Positions 1 to 8,898 of a DNA stretch of 60,976 nt are shown here, in pieces. Position 1 is the stretch's first letter. Each line of letters opens with the position of its first letter. The notes beneath the pieces are model-generated. The model did not search any database. It worked only from the letters and a program-made list of their open reading frames with translations, and was not told the DNA's origin. The stretch is taken from positions 1 through 60,976 of IMG/VR virus record IMGVR_UViG_3300007516_004456; one strand, written 5' to 3'. A program made the translations under genes and the position numbers. This stretch comes from a virus.

Positions 1-2
1 CT

Positions 3-1223
3 GCTTTTGCATCGTTTAATACGGTACAGGAAGTTAATGCAGATAAGGTTGCTATTTCTGGATTTAATGGAAGCAAATTGCCTCTTGCCCCAAATCAAGT
101 TTTTATTAATGGTAGAAACGCAACAGCTAAGCTTAATAATGCTGTTTCCGCAGAAAGATTGTTTGATAAAACGTTTGTTGTTTGCGATCTTGATAATGAT
201 CGGGTTTTATTGATAGACGACGATGGGAATTTGATTAAAGGGTTTGGTTCAAATAATGTTTTATCGGATTCTTTTTTCCCATTAATGTCTAATTATAATC
301 CAGATACAGGAGTGTTGTCTATCGCTTTGACGCAGGCGATTGATCCTGGATCAGTAGATGTAACAAAGATGTCTTTGTTTATTGGCTCTACTAAATTGCC
401 ATTTTCTGCTTTGGACGTGGTTCAAGATAATAATAAAGTTGGAGCAGCAGTTGAAATATTACTTTCTTCTTCTAAAGTGTCAGCTTTGCTTACTACTAAT
501 TCAACGAATATTAGAGTTGAGATTCGAGATGGTGCTTTCCCGTTGAATTTTGAAAGCAGCGACAGTAATCCATTGTTTGCTGGCTTACTGCCTGTTTCTA
601 TTTCCTATTTTACATTTATTGATGGTATCGTTCATCCTGTTTTTGCGATGATTACTGAAACGGACGAGAATTGGCTTATTTGTAATTCTATTACTCCAGA
701 ACCAAAACCAGAACCAGTACCAGGTGCTCCTACAGAGGAAGAGGAAGAGGAAGAGGAAGAAAATACAGTTACGGCTATTATTGAAATAAATCCTGATACT
801 CAAGCTACTACTTTTAGTTACAATGATGTTGTTTTTTCTTCTCAAGCACTTGGGTCGGTTGCAGAGATAGGTTATAATAGTATAGTTATTGGAGCATTGG
901 TAAAATCTACCGATACATTATCTGTTGCCGAGGAAGATAAAACGGGATTAGAGTCGTATAGAGGAGTTGTATTAATTTTGGATAAAACTTCAAAGAGCAT
1001 ATCGTTAAGATACAACTCTCCTGATGGTTTATATCCTTCCGATGTGGCAGTAACGTCAGGTGGAGAGATTTTAGTTGCTGAATCTAGTTTGATCTCGGTA
1101 GCAGGTAGAGTGATTCGTCTTGATCTTTCTGGAAATATACAGTGGCAAATTGGAAATGGTCGGTTTAAGGCAATTAATGATGCCCGTCCTAGAAATAATA
1201 GCAATGTTGTTATAAGTGTTTAA
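3..1223 (+). CDS. Putative virion/tail adhesin protein, C-terminal part (5' truncated)
   Basis: The frame is open to the left edge of the window, so the true start lies outside; an internal TTG at 78 is only an apparent start. The visible C-terminal ~406 residues have a beta-rich N-terminal half and a Pro/Glu hinge (EPKPEPVPGAPT followed by about nine Glu, nt ~703-762). The last ~150 residues look like NHL/YncE-type propeller blades (GLYPSDVAVTSGGEILVAES, then GRVIRLDLSGNIQW). No enzymatic motif is visible. It is the first of a run of giant structural genes, and its stop codon lies one base before the next ATG, suggesting co-translation. A virion structural or receptor-binding role is inferred from context. 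The exact family is not recognised. Confidence 0.7.
   Translation, partial: AFASFNTVQEVNADKVAISGFNGSKLPLAPNQVFINGRNATAKLNNAVSAERLFDKTFVVCDLDNDRVLLIDDDGNLIKGFGSNNVLSDSFFPLMSNYNPDTGVLSIALTQAIDPGSVDVTKMSLFIGSTKLPFSALDVVQDNNKVGAAVEILLSSSKVSALLTTNSTNIRVEIRDGAFPLNFESSDSNPLFAGLLPVSISYFTFIDGIVHPVFAMITETDENWLICNSITPEPKPEPVPGAPTEEEEEEEEENTVTAIIEINPDTQATTFSYNDVVFSSQALGSVAEIGYNSIVIGALVKSTDTLSVAEEDKTGLESYRGVVLILDKTSKSISLRYNSPDGLYPSDVAVTSGGEILVAESSLISVAGRVIRLDLSGNIQWQIGNGRFKAINDARPRNNSNVVISV
736..761 (+). repeat. GAGGAA-type hexamer run encoding a poly-Glu hinge
   Basis: A purine-rich simple repeat of alternating gag/gaa codons encodes about nine consecutive Glu after a Pro-rich stretch. It separates two beta-rich parts of the first protein and probably forms a flexible charged hinge. 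The unit is in frame, so copy changes of whole units would alter hinge length without breaking the gene. Confidence 0.75.
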
Positions 1224-1224
1224 T

Positions 1225-4200
1225 ATGACTCGTTTAATTTTAAATCCTAAATCCGGTACTCGCAATCAAGCGAACAATATTGAGTTCAAAATTGAAGGGC
1301 TTGATTATTCAAATATAGTTCGTGTGCATTTTGAAAATGCCACGGTTGGTGTTCCTGTTCTTTTATTAAATAGTGAACATAATTATATTGAGGTTCCTGC
1401 CGGATCATCTTTGATTAGCGGTTTTGTTGATCTTCAAATTCCAGAGTTTAGTTCAAATGTTGTAGCGTCTATTTACGCTACTGTTTCTATGAAGCAGGAA
1501 TTTGGAGGGTTTGAGCCAGTAACTATTTTGCACGATTTTTATGAAATAGTTCATGAACAGTCTAAGAGTTTACCTGGTAAATTTTATATTACTCCTACAT
1601 TTGCGGCAGAACGAGATTTTTGTACTATTCACGCAGACGCCGAACCAGATAAGACCTATGTTGCATCTATTAATGATAAAAGATATGCAATACGTACTAA
1701 TGCAGAAGGTAAAGGAACAATCTCTTTCCGATGTCGAGATGTTCTTGGTCCTTCTGTTTCTAGATCAATACAAAAATTTCCGCTAGAAATATATACTGAC
1801 GATTCTAATTTTACCGAGAGACTATATTCAGGTTCAGCAATAAATGTATTACCTGATTCTTTAATAGCGGCAGCTACATGCATTGAAAGCGGATCGACGA
1901 CATTGCCTGATGTATGTTATGTTAACGAATCTGGTAACGAGGTAGTAAGAACCTCTGCTATTGCTCAAACTGAAAATACAGCAGGAGGTTTGACTGCTGA
2001 CGTTACTACAGGTGGAACAGTAAGTACATGGAGCTCTTTGACTGATGTGCAGGCAGAAGGGGTTTCTGCTGTTATAGGCCCGAATAATAAGGTTTTTCTT
2101 GCAACCTCATCAATTGTAACAAGTGGATCGGATAGATATGGTCAAATATCTGTTACTATTAGAAATTCAACATTTGACAATGCTGTTTTTCCGTTATCTT
2201 TGGGGGCGGTTATACCTGATGATGATTTTGGGCATTTAAGAATTGTTATTCCATCTGCAATTTATGATAATATATTAACGACATCTGGATTGAAGATGCA
2301 CATATTTCATGATACTTTTAATTTTGCTAGCTATGATGTAAGTATGCTTGATGTCGCTAATAATGTTTTGGTTTCTACTCCAACAAATATAGATAATCAA
2401 AGTCTAATTGATAATGTTCCATTTTTATTGTATTACAATTGTGCGTCAACGATATCGCCGGCATCGTATACGTTGCCGCTTATCAAAGATAAAGACGCCA
2501 ATGAAATATCGGCTGCGAATCCGTCAATTGCCATTCGTCCGGGACATATGGGACTTTGGAGAGATTTTTACGTTTATATAGTAGCAGAGGGAACTGTTGG
2601 TCGTACTAGTCAATTGTTTCTGTATACGTTATACGTTCAAGATACAGCAACGTGTGCTTCAACTCCCGAGAATTCTGGAATTGTTGATAGTAATAAAACT
2701 TTTGGATTTGCCGTGAAGCAATACGGATGGAAACAGTTAACTTTTGGTAGTGCCGCTCAGGGTGAGAATCGTAATCCTAAAGCGGTTTGTGACAATACTG
2801 GTAATCTACATATTTTCTGGGAGAGTGATCGCTCTGGCATTAGTCAAGTATATTACGGGATGCTAGGTCCGTCTCAGCGATCATTAAATGGATGTTTAGC
2901 ATCAGTTATTGATCGTCATGAAGATTTTTTGAGAGATAACGACGATAAGCCACATGACTATACAGATAATTCTCTTTGGCAGCCAATCACAACTACCGCT
3001 ATGGATTTATCCCGAATTATAGATGAATTTACTGTTGGTAATATGTGGTTAGAGAATGAAACTGGTTCTGGTACTGTTACTATTACAGATAACGAAACCA
3101 TAGGGATTCAGGGTAATCCTCTTAAAGATCAAGCTATTGCATTTGCTGTTCTAGATAAAGATGTTGACGGTAACTCGTTTGATCGTTTTGACCAATTGAG
3201 TTTCGGTTTTAGTTTTGATATAGTTGATAATTTAGCAGAAGTAGCTCTAACGGAGAAAGATATTGACGCTTTATATGTAAGTTGGAAAAATGGATTCACA
3301 TCTACTCCGGACACAGACGCAACTAATGCTATTTATTATGTGCAAAATGGTAATAAATTTCAGGTTGGTCGATTGGATGAAGTTTACGATACTATTATTC
3401 CCATTGCCGGTTCTTATGATTATTCTGCTGCTCGAACTAATCTTGACCAGCAAGTTGCAGCAATATCTTCAGTTTTTCAAGCCAATCTATCTAGAGATGA
3501 TTCAACATTGAAAAACTATATGCTTTCATTGATGCCTGAGAAGGTTATCTTTAGAGCAAAAAACACTCAGTCTCAGATAGAAAGCGGGTTATCTGATTCG
3601 GAATATATCGAAGAGACAGAAAATACGATTCTTACTGGTCGATATAAACTTGGACTGTTTATTAAAACAAACAATGATTGGCTTAATGACGCAGCAGATG
3701 TTCCTAAATATGCATTGTTTCGTCAGTCGGAACAATCTTTTAATTTTCAAGATGCAAAAAATATTCAAATAGGTGTTCATTACGCTAAGCTGTTTAGTGA
3801 AGATGCTGGAGCTGTATTTACATGCGGAGATCAAATAGCAGCGCTTTCACAGACCGTCGATCACAGAATCAATTCCGGTAGGAATCGACATTCAATTGCA
3901 AAAATTGGAGATCGTATTGGTGTAGCATTTATACAGAACAATAGCACGAATGATCTATATTACACCGAGATTGATCCTAATACTAGAGAAACGCATCCAT
4001 ATGGGCCAGTTGCGGTAGGCGTTGATTATGAGAAAATTAAATTGGTCGAACATCAGAATAGACCAGTTATTGCCTTTTCTGCAACTGCGGCTTATGGCGG
4101 AGAATTGAAAACGATAACTTATAATGGATCGTCTTGGGATGATGCCGTTATTGGTGATGTTTCGTCAACAGATCCATCTGCTTTTGATATTGCTGTTATT

Positions 4201-7200
4201 AACGGTCAACTATCTGCTGTTTTTCGACCTGAAGGCGGGTCGTCTGGAGAGTTAACATATAGTGTTAAAGGGTTATTTTCTTGGGTGGAAGCGTCAATGC
4301 AACCTGCATCGCTTAGTGGAGGAATGTCTACAGTTAAGGGAGAACCGATACTGATTGAGTTTAATGATAATCCGCATATTTTCGTATGTGGTTCATTTGT
4401 TTATTATACTTCATTTAATTCTACAGTATGGGGGAGCTGGAAATCAACCTCTCTAACCCCAGACGATTATTCAAGCTTTGCCGTTTCTTCTGATGAGAAG
4501 TATATGCATGGAGTTGTTGGTGATGCTAGTAAAATCTATCATTTTAGAACAGATGGAAGTTCGTCTGCATCGAAAACGGTTTCGGATATCAACAGTGCGT
4601 ATATTGTGGGGCTTACATCTGTTGGAGGAAAATTATATGCGGTTGCCAGAGAGACCGTTGAAGGGTTGAGGTCTCTGAAAATATTACAGCAAACAGAGAG
4701 TGGATGGAATGAAGTATATGGTAGCGATATTGACACGCCAATAGCAAGCGATTTTTATGATCTTTCTATAACGAATGCTTTTGGCAAGCTTTATATAGGT
4801 ATTCAAAACGGTATTGAGACTCCCATTGATACTGTCGATGAAGATTTTCGTATTAGAGAAGTAGGGGTAAACTCAAACGAAGGATATTATGTTGGGGATA
4901 TTCTTATAACGGTTGATAATGCCGCAGCTATTTCACAGGCATTTTATACGAAGATTCCTTCGGTTGTTTATTCTGATGATATTGTTCAGGTGACGATGAC
5001 GATGAAAGATTCTATTGGAGAAGGGGTTTACGCCAATGGGGAGACCGTCTATGCCGGAGCTAAAACAGGAACAGTTGTTAGTTGGAATATTGGCAATCGA
5101 ACCTTAGTTATCAGCACAAATTATTCCTGGGAAATTAATGATATTGTGATTGGAGCTGCTGCTTATTATCATACTGAGACAGTAAGCAACGAAGAAGCTA
5201 CTCGTCTATCAGGTTGTCATCAGAATTTTGCTATTGGTGTTGGATTCCCTGGTGGAGGCAAGCTCCGTAAGAACGATAGCATGAAATATTTGCCTGACAT
5301 TTACGATGACGGGGATGTTGATTTAGAATTCTCTAATATTAAAATAGGGTTATATCCATTCACTTTAGATATAACTTTATCAGAGTTTGATGGATTTACT
5401 CGGAATACTCTCGATATGATTGTTCCTTCAGCCTTGCCGGAATCTCTATCTCAATTGTTTTCATTTAGTGGTTCTTCTGATTGGAGACTAACGCTAGGGA
5501 CAGATATAGAAAACAATAGCTACGTTAGTTCTACGTTTGCTCAGGTTCCTATTACATTTGCAGGGTTGAATGTCAATCCGTGTATCGCTAAAGATAACGG
5601 TGATACAATGAATCTTGTTTGGCAATCAAACCGTAGCCGTTACTGGAACATCTATACTAGTCATGACAATATACTGTCTCATCCGTTTCGTTATGAGACG
5701 CAAGTTACAAATACCAAAAGTAACAGCATTATGCCTAGAAATGCTGTCGATTTTAATTTTAACCGTATGGTTGTTTGGCATGATAATCGTTTTGGGCATT
5801 ATCAGGTTATGTCGGCTCGTGCTAGCGGTGAAGATTCTTATGGAGAATCATTTAATAGACGCAATGTTCGAGGTGGTGGATGTGAAACAAAGAGAAATGC
5901 AGAAGATATTATATCTTCTGATGAATATATATTGGTTCAACCGGAGGATGGTTGTCCAATTGAATTTATGGTTACGAATAATAGTCAAACTCAAGTAGGA
6001 TTTCATTTTATCGTGAGATTCTTTAGCGATGCTGCTTTGCAGAATGAAATATTTGTTTTATCATCTCTTGATGATCCTTTACCATTTGCCGTCAATAGCG
6101 TTGATTTATCGGCAGACGGCTATATCGCCGATCCGCTTGAACAATTTGAGATTGCTATCGATCATGAGAAACTTTCTATATCAGAAGAAGCACTTTTTAA
6201 CTCTTTACATTATATAACGTTGCAGCCAATTTGTTTGATTGTACTTTGTACTCAACCTTGGTCTCAGATACAAAGAGCGACTCCAGTAACGTCTGATAAT
6301 TATGGATCGAACAATGCGATGCAGTTTGGAAGATCAGTAGCTATAGGACATGAATGGATGGCTGTAGGAGCTCCTCTTGACAATGAAAGCGGGAATACGC
6401 AGGGAGCTATTTCTGTTTATCGTCATTTTTCGGATGGAACATTTTGGGAATTCAAAAATAGATTTACCCCATCCGGTAATCCTTCTAATTCTGAATTTGG
6501 AGCGTCTATATCTATTGGCGGCGATACTCGCATATGTGTAGGATCGCCTGGTGAGGAAGCTGTTTACTTCTATCAGCTTAATGGAGATGTTTTTGAATAT
6601 GCAGACAAGATTACAAAACCAACAGGCGCAAATGGATTTGGATCATCGGTTGCTATGTCGGGGCGTTATGCGGCAATAGGAGCACCGGACGATAGTGCTT
6701 CTGATGGATTGGTTTACATCTATAAAGATGATGGGTTAGGGAATTATTCTCTAGTTGACACTCTTGATCCTGCTGGAGGCGCAGCAGCGGAATGCGGTAC
6801 GTCTGTAGCGATGTATGGGAATAATGGAGAGTATGTTTTGATAGGCGCTCCGCAGCACACTGGAGGTACTGGCAAAGTTTATCTTTATAAAAATAACGGT
6901 TCTGACACATATGTTGCAGTAGCGGCTAGTCCTTTTACAGCTAGTGATGCTGGATTGAGTAATCTTTTTGGAAGTTCTGTTGCTATTGACAATAATCGCT
7001 TTATTGTTGGAGCTCCTGATAACGGAGTAGGGGCGGCATATGTTTTTCTAGATTCCGGCGGAGATGCTTGGGCAGAAGAAGAAAAATTAATTTCAGGTGA
7101 TCCTGTAGGAGTTGATTCATTTGGTGCATCGGTAGACATAGATAGTAGTATTCCTATTTCGGCTCCCATTGCTATTGCTGTTTGCGGAGCAACCTTAGAT

Positions 7201-7470
7201 GATCGTTCCGAAATAGATGGTGGAGCGGCATATGTATTTGAAAAAGAAAATGCAGCAACCGGGTGGAATGAAGTTCGTACTTTAGTAATGTCTGATGCTG
7301 CCGCTAACGATCAATTCAGTGGCGCTGATAAAGGATTAGCAATATCAGGTTCAGGTACATTTATTGCAGTTGGTGCCGCATTAAAAGATACGGACATCAT
7401 GACAGATAGAGGCGTAGTTTATATTTATGATGCATGTTCTAGTTTAAGTTATCCCGATATTTTTGGGTAA
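1225..7470 (+). CDS. Giant virion protein with C-terminal seven-bladed FG-GAP (integrin-alpha-like) propeller
   Basis: A 2,081-residue protein. The ATG at 1225, one base after the upstream stop, is preferred over an in-frame GTG at 1216 inside the upstream gene; neither has a clear Shine-Dalgarno. The N-terminal ~500 residues are Ig-like beta-rich sequence. Blade motifs with a conserved Trp appear near residue 530 (FWESDRSG), 1462 (VWQSNRSR) and 1515 (VWHDNRFG). Residues ~1700-2075 hold seven FG-GAP-type repeats, each opening with FG-S-V/I and carrying a V/I-G-A-P or V/I-G-S-P core (for example FGSSVAIDNNRFIVGAPDN). Seven is the count of a closed integrin-alpha-type propeller. An FRV/FIVRFFSD-type beta module at ~1590 recurs in two other proteins here. 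Function is inferred as tail fibre or baseplate adhesin binding a host surface ligand. No signal peptide or membrane segment is seen. Confidence 0.8.
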   Translation: MTRLILNPKSGTRNQANNIEFKIEGLDYSNIVRVHFENATVGVPVLLLNSEHNYIEVPAGSSLISGFVDLQIPEFSSNVVASIYATVSMKQEFGGFEPVTILHDFYEIVHEQSKSLPGKFYITPTFAAERDFCTIHADAEPDKTYVASINDKRYAIRTNAEGKGTISFRCRDVLGPSVSRSIQKFPLEIYTDDSNFTERLYSGSAINVLPDSLIAAATCIESGSTTLPDVCYVNESGNEVVRTSAIAQTENTAGGLTADVTTGGTVSTWSSLTDVQAEGVSAVIGPNNKVFLATSSIVTSGSDRYGQISVTIRNSTFDNAVFPLSLGAVIPDDDFGHLRIVIPSAIYDNILTTSGLKMHIFHDTFNFASYDVSMLDVANNVLVSTPTNIDNQSLIDNVPFLLYYNCASTISPASYTLPLIKDKDANEISAANPSIAIRPGHMGLWRDFYVYIVAEGTVGRTSQLFLYTLYVQDTATCASTPENSGIVDSNKTFGFAVKQYGWKQLTFGSAAQGENRNPKAVCDNTGNLHIFWESDRSGISQVYYGMLGPSQRSLNGCLASVIDRHEDFLRDNDDKPHDYTDNSLWQPITTTAMDLSRIIDEFTVGNMWLENETGSGTVTITDNETIGIQGNPLKDQAIAFAVLDKDVDGNSFDRFDQLSFGFSFDIVDNLAEVALTEKDIDALYVSWKNGFTSTPDTDATNAIYYVQNGNKFQVGRLDEVYDTIIPIAGSYDYSAARTNLDQQVAAISSVFQANLSRDDSTLKNYMLSLMPEKVIFRAKNTQSQIESGLSDSEYIEETENTILTGRYKLGLFIKTNNDWLNDAADVPKYALFRQSEQSFNFQDAKNIQIGVHYAKLFSEDAGAVFTCGDQIAALSQTVDHRINSGRNRHSIAKIGDRIGVAFIQNNSTNDLYYTEIDPNTRETHPYGPVAVGVDYEKIKLVEHQNRPVIAFSATAAYGGELKTITYNGSSWDDAVIGDVSSTDPSAFDIAVINGQLSAVFRPEGGSSGELTYSVKGLFSWVEASMQPASLSGGMSTVKGEPILIEFNDNPHIFVCGSFVYYTSFNSTVWGSWKSTSLTPDDYSSFAVSSDEKYMHGVVGDASKIYHFRTDGSSSASKTVSDINSAYIVGLTSVGGKLYAVARETVEGLRSLKILQQTESGWNEVYGSDIDTPIASDFYDLSITNAFGKLYIGIQNGIETPIDTVDEDFRIREVGVNSNEGYYVGDILITVDNAAAISQAFYTKIPSVVYSDDIVQVTMTMKDSIGEGVYANGETVYAGAKTGTVVSWNIGNRTLVISTNYSWEINDIVIGAAAYYHTETVSNEEATRLSGCHQNFAIGVGFPGGGKLRKNDSMKYLPDIYDDGDVDLEFSNIKIGLYPFTLDITLSEFDGFTRNTLDMIVPSALPESLSQLFSFSGSSDWRLTLGTDIENNSYVSSTFAQVPITFAGLNVNPCIAKDNGDTMNLVWQSNRSRYWNIYTSHDNILSHPFRYETQVTNTKSNSIMPRNAVDFNFNRMVVWHDNRFGHYQVMSARASGEDSYGESFNRRNVRGGGCETKRNAEDIISSDEYILVQPEDGCPIEFMVTNNSQTQVGFHFIVRFFSDAALQNEIFVLSSLDDPLPFAVNSVDLSADGYIADPLEQFEIAIDHEKLSISEEALFNSLHYITLQPICLIVLCTQPWSQIQRATPVTSDNYGSNNAMQFGRSVAIGHEWMAVGAPLDNESGNTQGAISVYRHFSDGTFWEFKNRFTPSGNPSNSEFGASISIGGDTRICVGSPGEEAVYFYQLNGDVFEYADKITKPTGANGFGSSVAMSGRYAAIGAPDDSASDGLVYIYKDDGLGNYSLVDTLDPAGGAAAECGTSVAMYGNNGEYVLIGAPQHTGGTGKVYLYKNNGSDTYVAVAASPFTASDAGLSNLFGSSVAIDNNRFIVGAPDNGVGAAYVFLDSGGDAWAEEEKLISGDPVGVDSFGASVDIDSSIPISAPIAIAVCGATLDDRSEIDGGAAYVFEKENAATGWNEVRTLVMSDAAANDQFSGADKGLAISGSGTFIAVGAALKDTDIMTDRGVVYIYDACSSLSYPDIFG

Positions 7471-7473
7471 TTC

Positions 7474-7758
7474 GTGAAAAATAAATATATAACTAAAGCA
7501 CAACCTATACAGAGAGCTGTTCAGATGCATCTTGACGAATTGGTAAAACTGTCTAAAGGCACAAGCGACCCATCTAATTGTGTTGACAGTATTCTTGAAA
7601 GTGTTATACATCAAAAAGGAGCTGACATTTTAGTGCCGGAAGAAGTTTTTAATAAATATTTTGGTAAAAATAATGATAATTTAGATTTGAGGAATAAGTC
7701 AAAAGACTGTAAGGATTGCAGTAGACAGCAACGCAGATCAATGCAAGATAGAAAGTAG
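7474..7758 (+). CDS. Small hypothetical protein with C-terminal CxxC
   Basis: A 94-residue, mostly helical, charged protein starting at GTG, 3 nt after the upstream stop. The Lys/Arg-rich C-terminus contains a CKDC pair (C-x2-C), and a further Cys occurs in the middle. It resembles no family I recognise. It sits between the integrin-like virion protein and a glycosyltransferase, so it could be a small chaperone or adaptor for the structural operon, but this is guesswork. The start is supported only by position, because no strong ribosome-binding site precedes it. Confidence 0.6.
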   Translation: MKNKYITKAQPIQRAVQMHLDELVKLSKGTSDPSNCVDSILESVIHQKGADILVPEEVFNKYFGKNNDNLDLRNKSKDCKDCSRQQRRSMQDRK

Positions 7759-7773
7759 TTATTCTTAAGGCAT

Positions 7774-7785
7774 TTTTGATCCGAT
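7774..7785 (+). promoter_or_regulatory. 12-nt motif TTTTGATCCGAT before glycosyltransferase gene (copy 1)
   Basis: The 36-bp gap before the glycosyltransferase gene contains TTTTGATCCGAT ending 9 nt before the ATG. The identical 12 nt occurs at 38410-38421, ending 8 nt before the first gene of the glycosyltransferase cassette. Neither gene has a Shine-Dalgarno, so the motif could be a promoter element, a non-canonical translation signal or a repressor site. Which of these it is cannot be decided by eye. Confidence 0.4.
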
Positions 7786-7794
7786 CATATTCAA

Positions 7795-8892
7795 ATGGCG
7801 GATATTAGCTATATATCTTTTTTGAATCATTCCGGTTACGGCCAGGCGGCTCGTGACTATATTTTATCAATTAGTCGTCACACTGATCACAATCTTTTTC
7901 TGAAACCAATAGGAGCGCTGCCGAGTTTACCTGGGGTTAGTGCTAATCAATTTGCGGAGTTGAAGCCCTTTATCAATAGGAAGTCACCGGATAGCGCTAT
8001 TACAGTGTTACATTGTACTCCATCAATTTCTCGTCGTTTTCAAAAGAGATGTAATCGTAAGATTGGATTTGCCACATTTGAAACATATGAACCTCCACAA
8101 GATTGGATTCGGTCTTTAAATGACAATGATGCGGTTATTGCTCCATCAAAGTTCAATTTTGATACTTTTGCTTATGCTGGTGTGAACAAGCCTATGTTTC
8201 ATATTCCTCATTCCATTGATACTGTTGTGTTTAATCATAATGTTGAACCTTTAACTAAATATGATCGGTTTACTTTTTTGTTTTTTGGAGCTTGGAAGCT
8301 AAGAAAGGGCTATGAGGGATTAATTGAAAGCTGGATGCTTAATTTTGCCAAATCTAAAGATGTGCAATTAATTATTAAAACAGATAAACCGTCTAAGGCA
8401 GAGAAATATATTGAAATAAGTTGTAAGACATTTGGACATTTGAGAAGGGATATTGCCCCGATTACAGTAGACAAGAAAGTATATGATGAGTTTGGGCTGG
8501 CTCGTTTGTTGAAATCTGTTGACTGTTTGATTGCTCCCTCTCTCGGTGAAGGATTTGGTCTTCCTGGGTTACAGTCTTTAGCGGTTGGCACGCCAGTAAT
8601 AACGACTAAATTTTCAGGCGTTTTAGACTACGCTAGCGACGAAACGTGTTATATGCTTGAGCCAAACAACTTTGTTTTGAAGAGTTGTCTTGATGATATT
8701 CCTCAATTCAGAAAACATAAATGGGCAATAGTATCGACTACTAGAATCTCTGAAGCTATGAATTTTGTTCGAAACAACATCTTAGAAATGCAGCAAAGAA
8801 CAGAGGTCGCTCGACAATTAATTCAGAATAAGTTTAGGTACGAGATTGTTGCTAAACAGTTTAACGAAATGCTGCAATCCATTTACGGATAA
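7795..8892 (+). CDS. Glycosyltransferase, GT-B fold, GT4-like
   Basis: A 365-residue putative retaining glycosyltransferase that would transfer a sugar from a nucleotide-sugar donor. The C-terminal half shows the GT4 (RfaB/Glycos_transf_1) pattern: FLFFGAWKLRKGYEGLIESW starting around residue 160, LIIKTDKP, and a donor-site region GEGFGLPGLQSLAVGTPVIT around residues 250-269. The second Glu of the usual E-x7-E pair is Gln here, so donor binding or catalysis may differ. The N-terminal half has HSGYGQAARDYI, like other GT4 acceptor domains. It is embedded in a run of virion structural genes, 6 nt before the next one, which suggests glycosylation of virion proteins or of host surface glycans; this is inference. 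The ATG start lacks a Shine-Dalgarno but follows the shared 12-nt motif. Confidence 0.85.
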   Translation: MADISYISFLNHSGYGQAARDYILSISRHTDHNLFLKPIGALPSLPGVSANQFAELKPFINRKSPDSAITVLHCTPSISRRFQKRCNRKIGFATFETYEPPQDWIRSLNDNDAVIAPSKFNFDTFAYAGVNKPMFHIPHSIDTVVFNHNVEPLTKYDRFTFLFFGAWKLRKGYEGLIESWMLNFAKSKDVQLIIKTDKPSKAEKYIEISCKTFGHLRRDIAPITVDKKVYDEFGLARLLKSVDCLIAPSLGEGFGLPGLQSLAVGTPVITTKFSGVLDYASDETCYMLEPNNFVLKSCLDDIPQFRKHKWAIVSTTRISEAMNFVRNNILEMQQRTEVARQLIQNKFRYEIVAKQFNEMLQSIYG

Positions 8893-8898
8893 TCTATT

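Noticed and set aside
703-762. Programmed frameshift at the GAGGAA run
   Set aside because: The reading frame is open on both sides and the downstream blades are in the same frame. No alternative-frame product of interest is seen.
585-1265. Minus-strand open frames of 64-110 residues opposite the first gene
   Set aside because: They are low-complexity antisense shadows of a clear + strand gene, with no ribosome-binding site and no recognisable domain. The same holds for the other minus-strand frames in the window.
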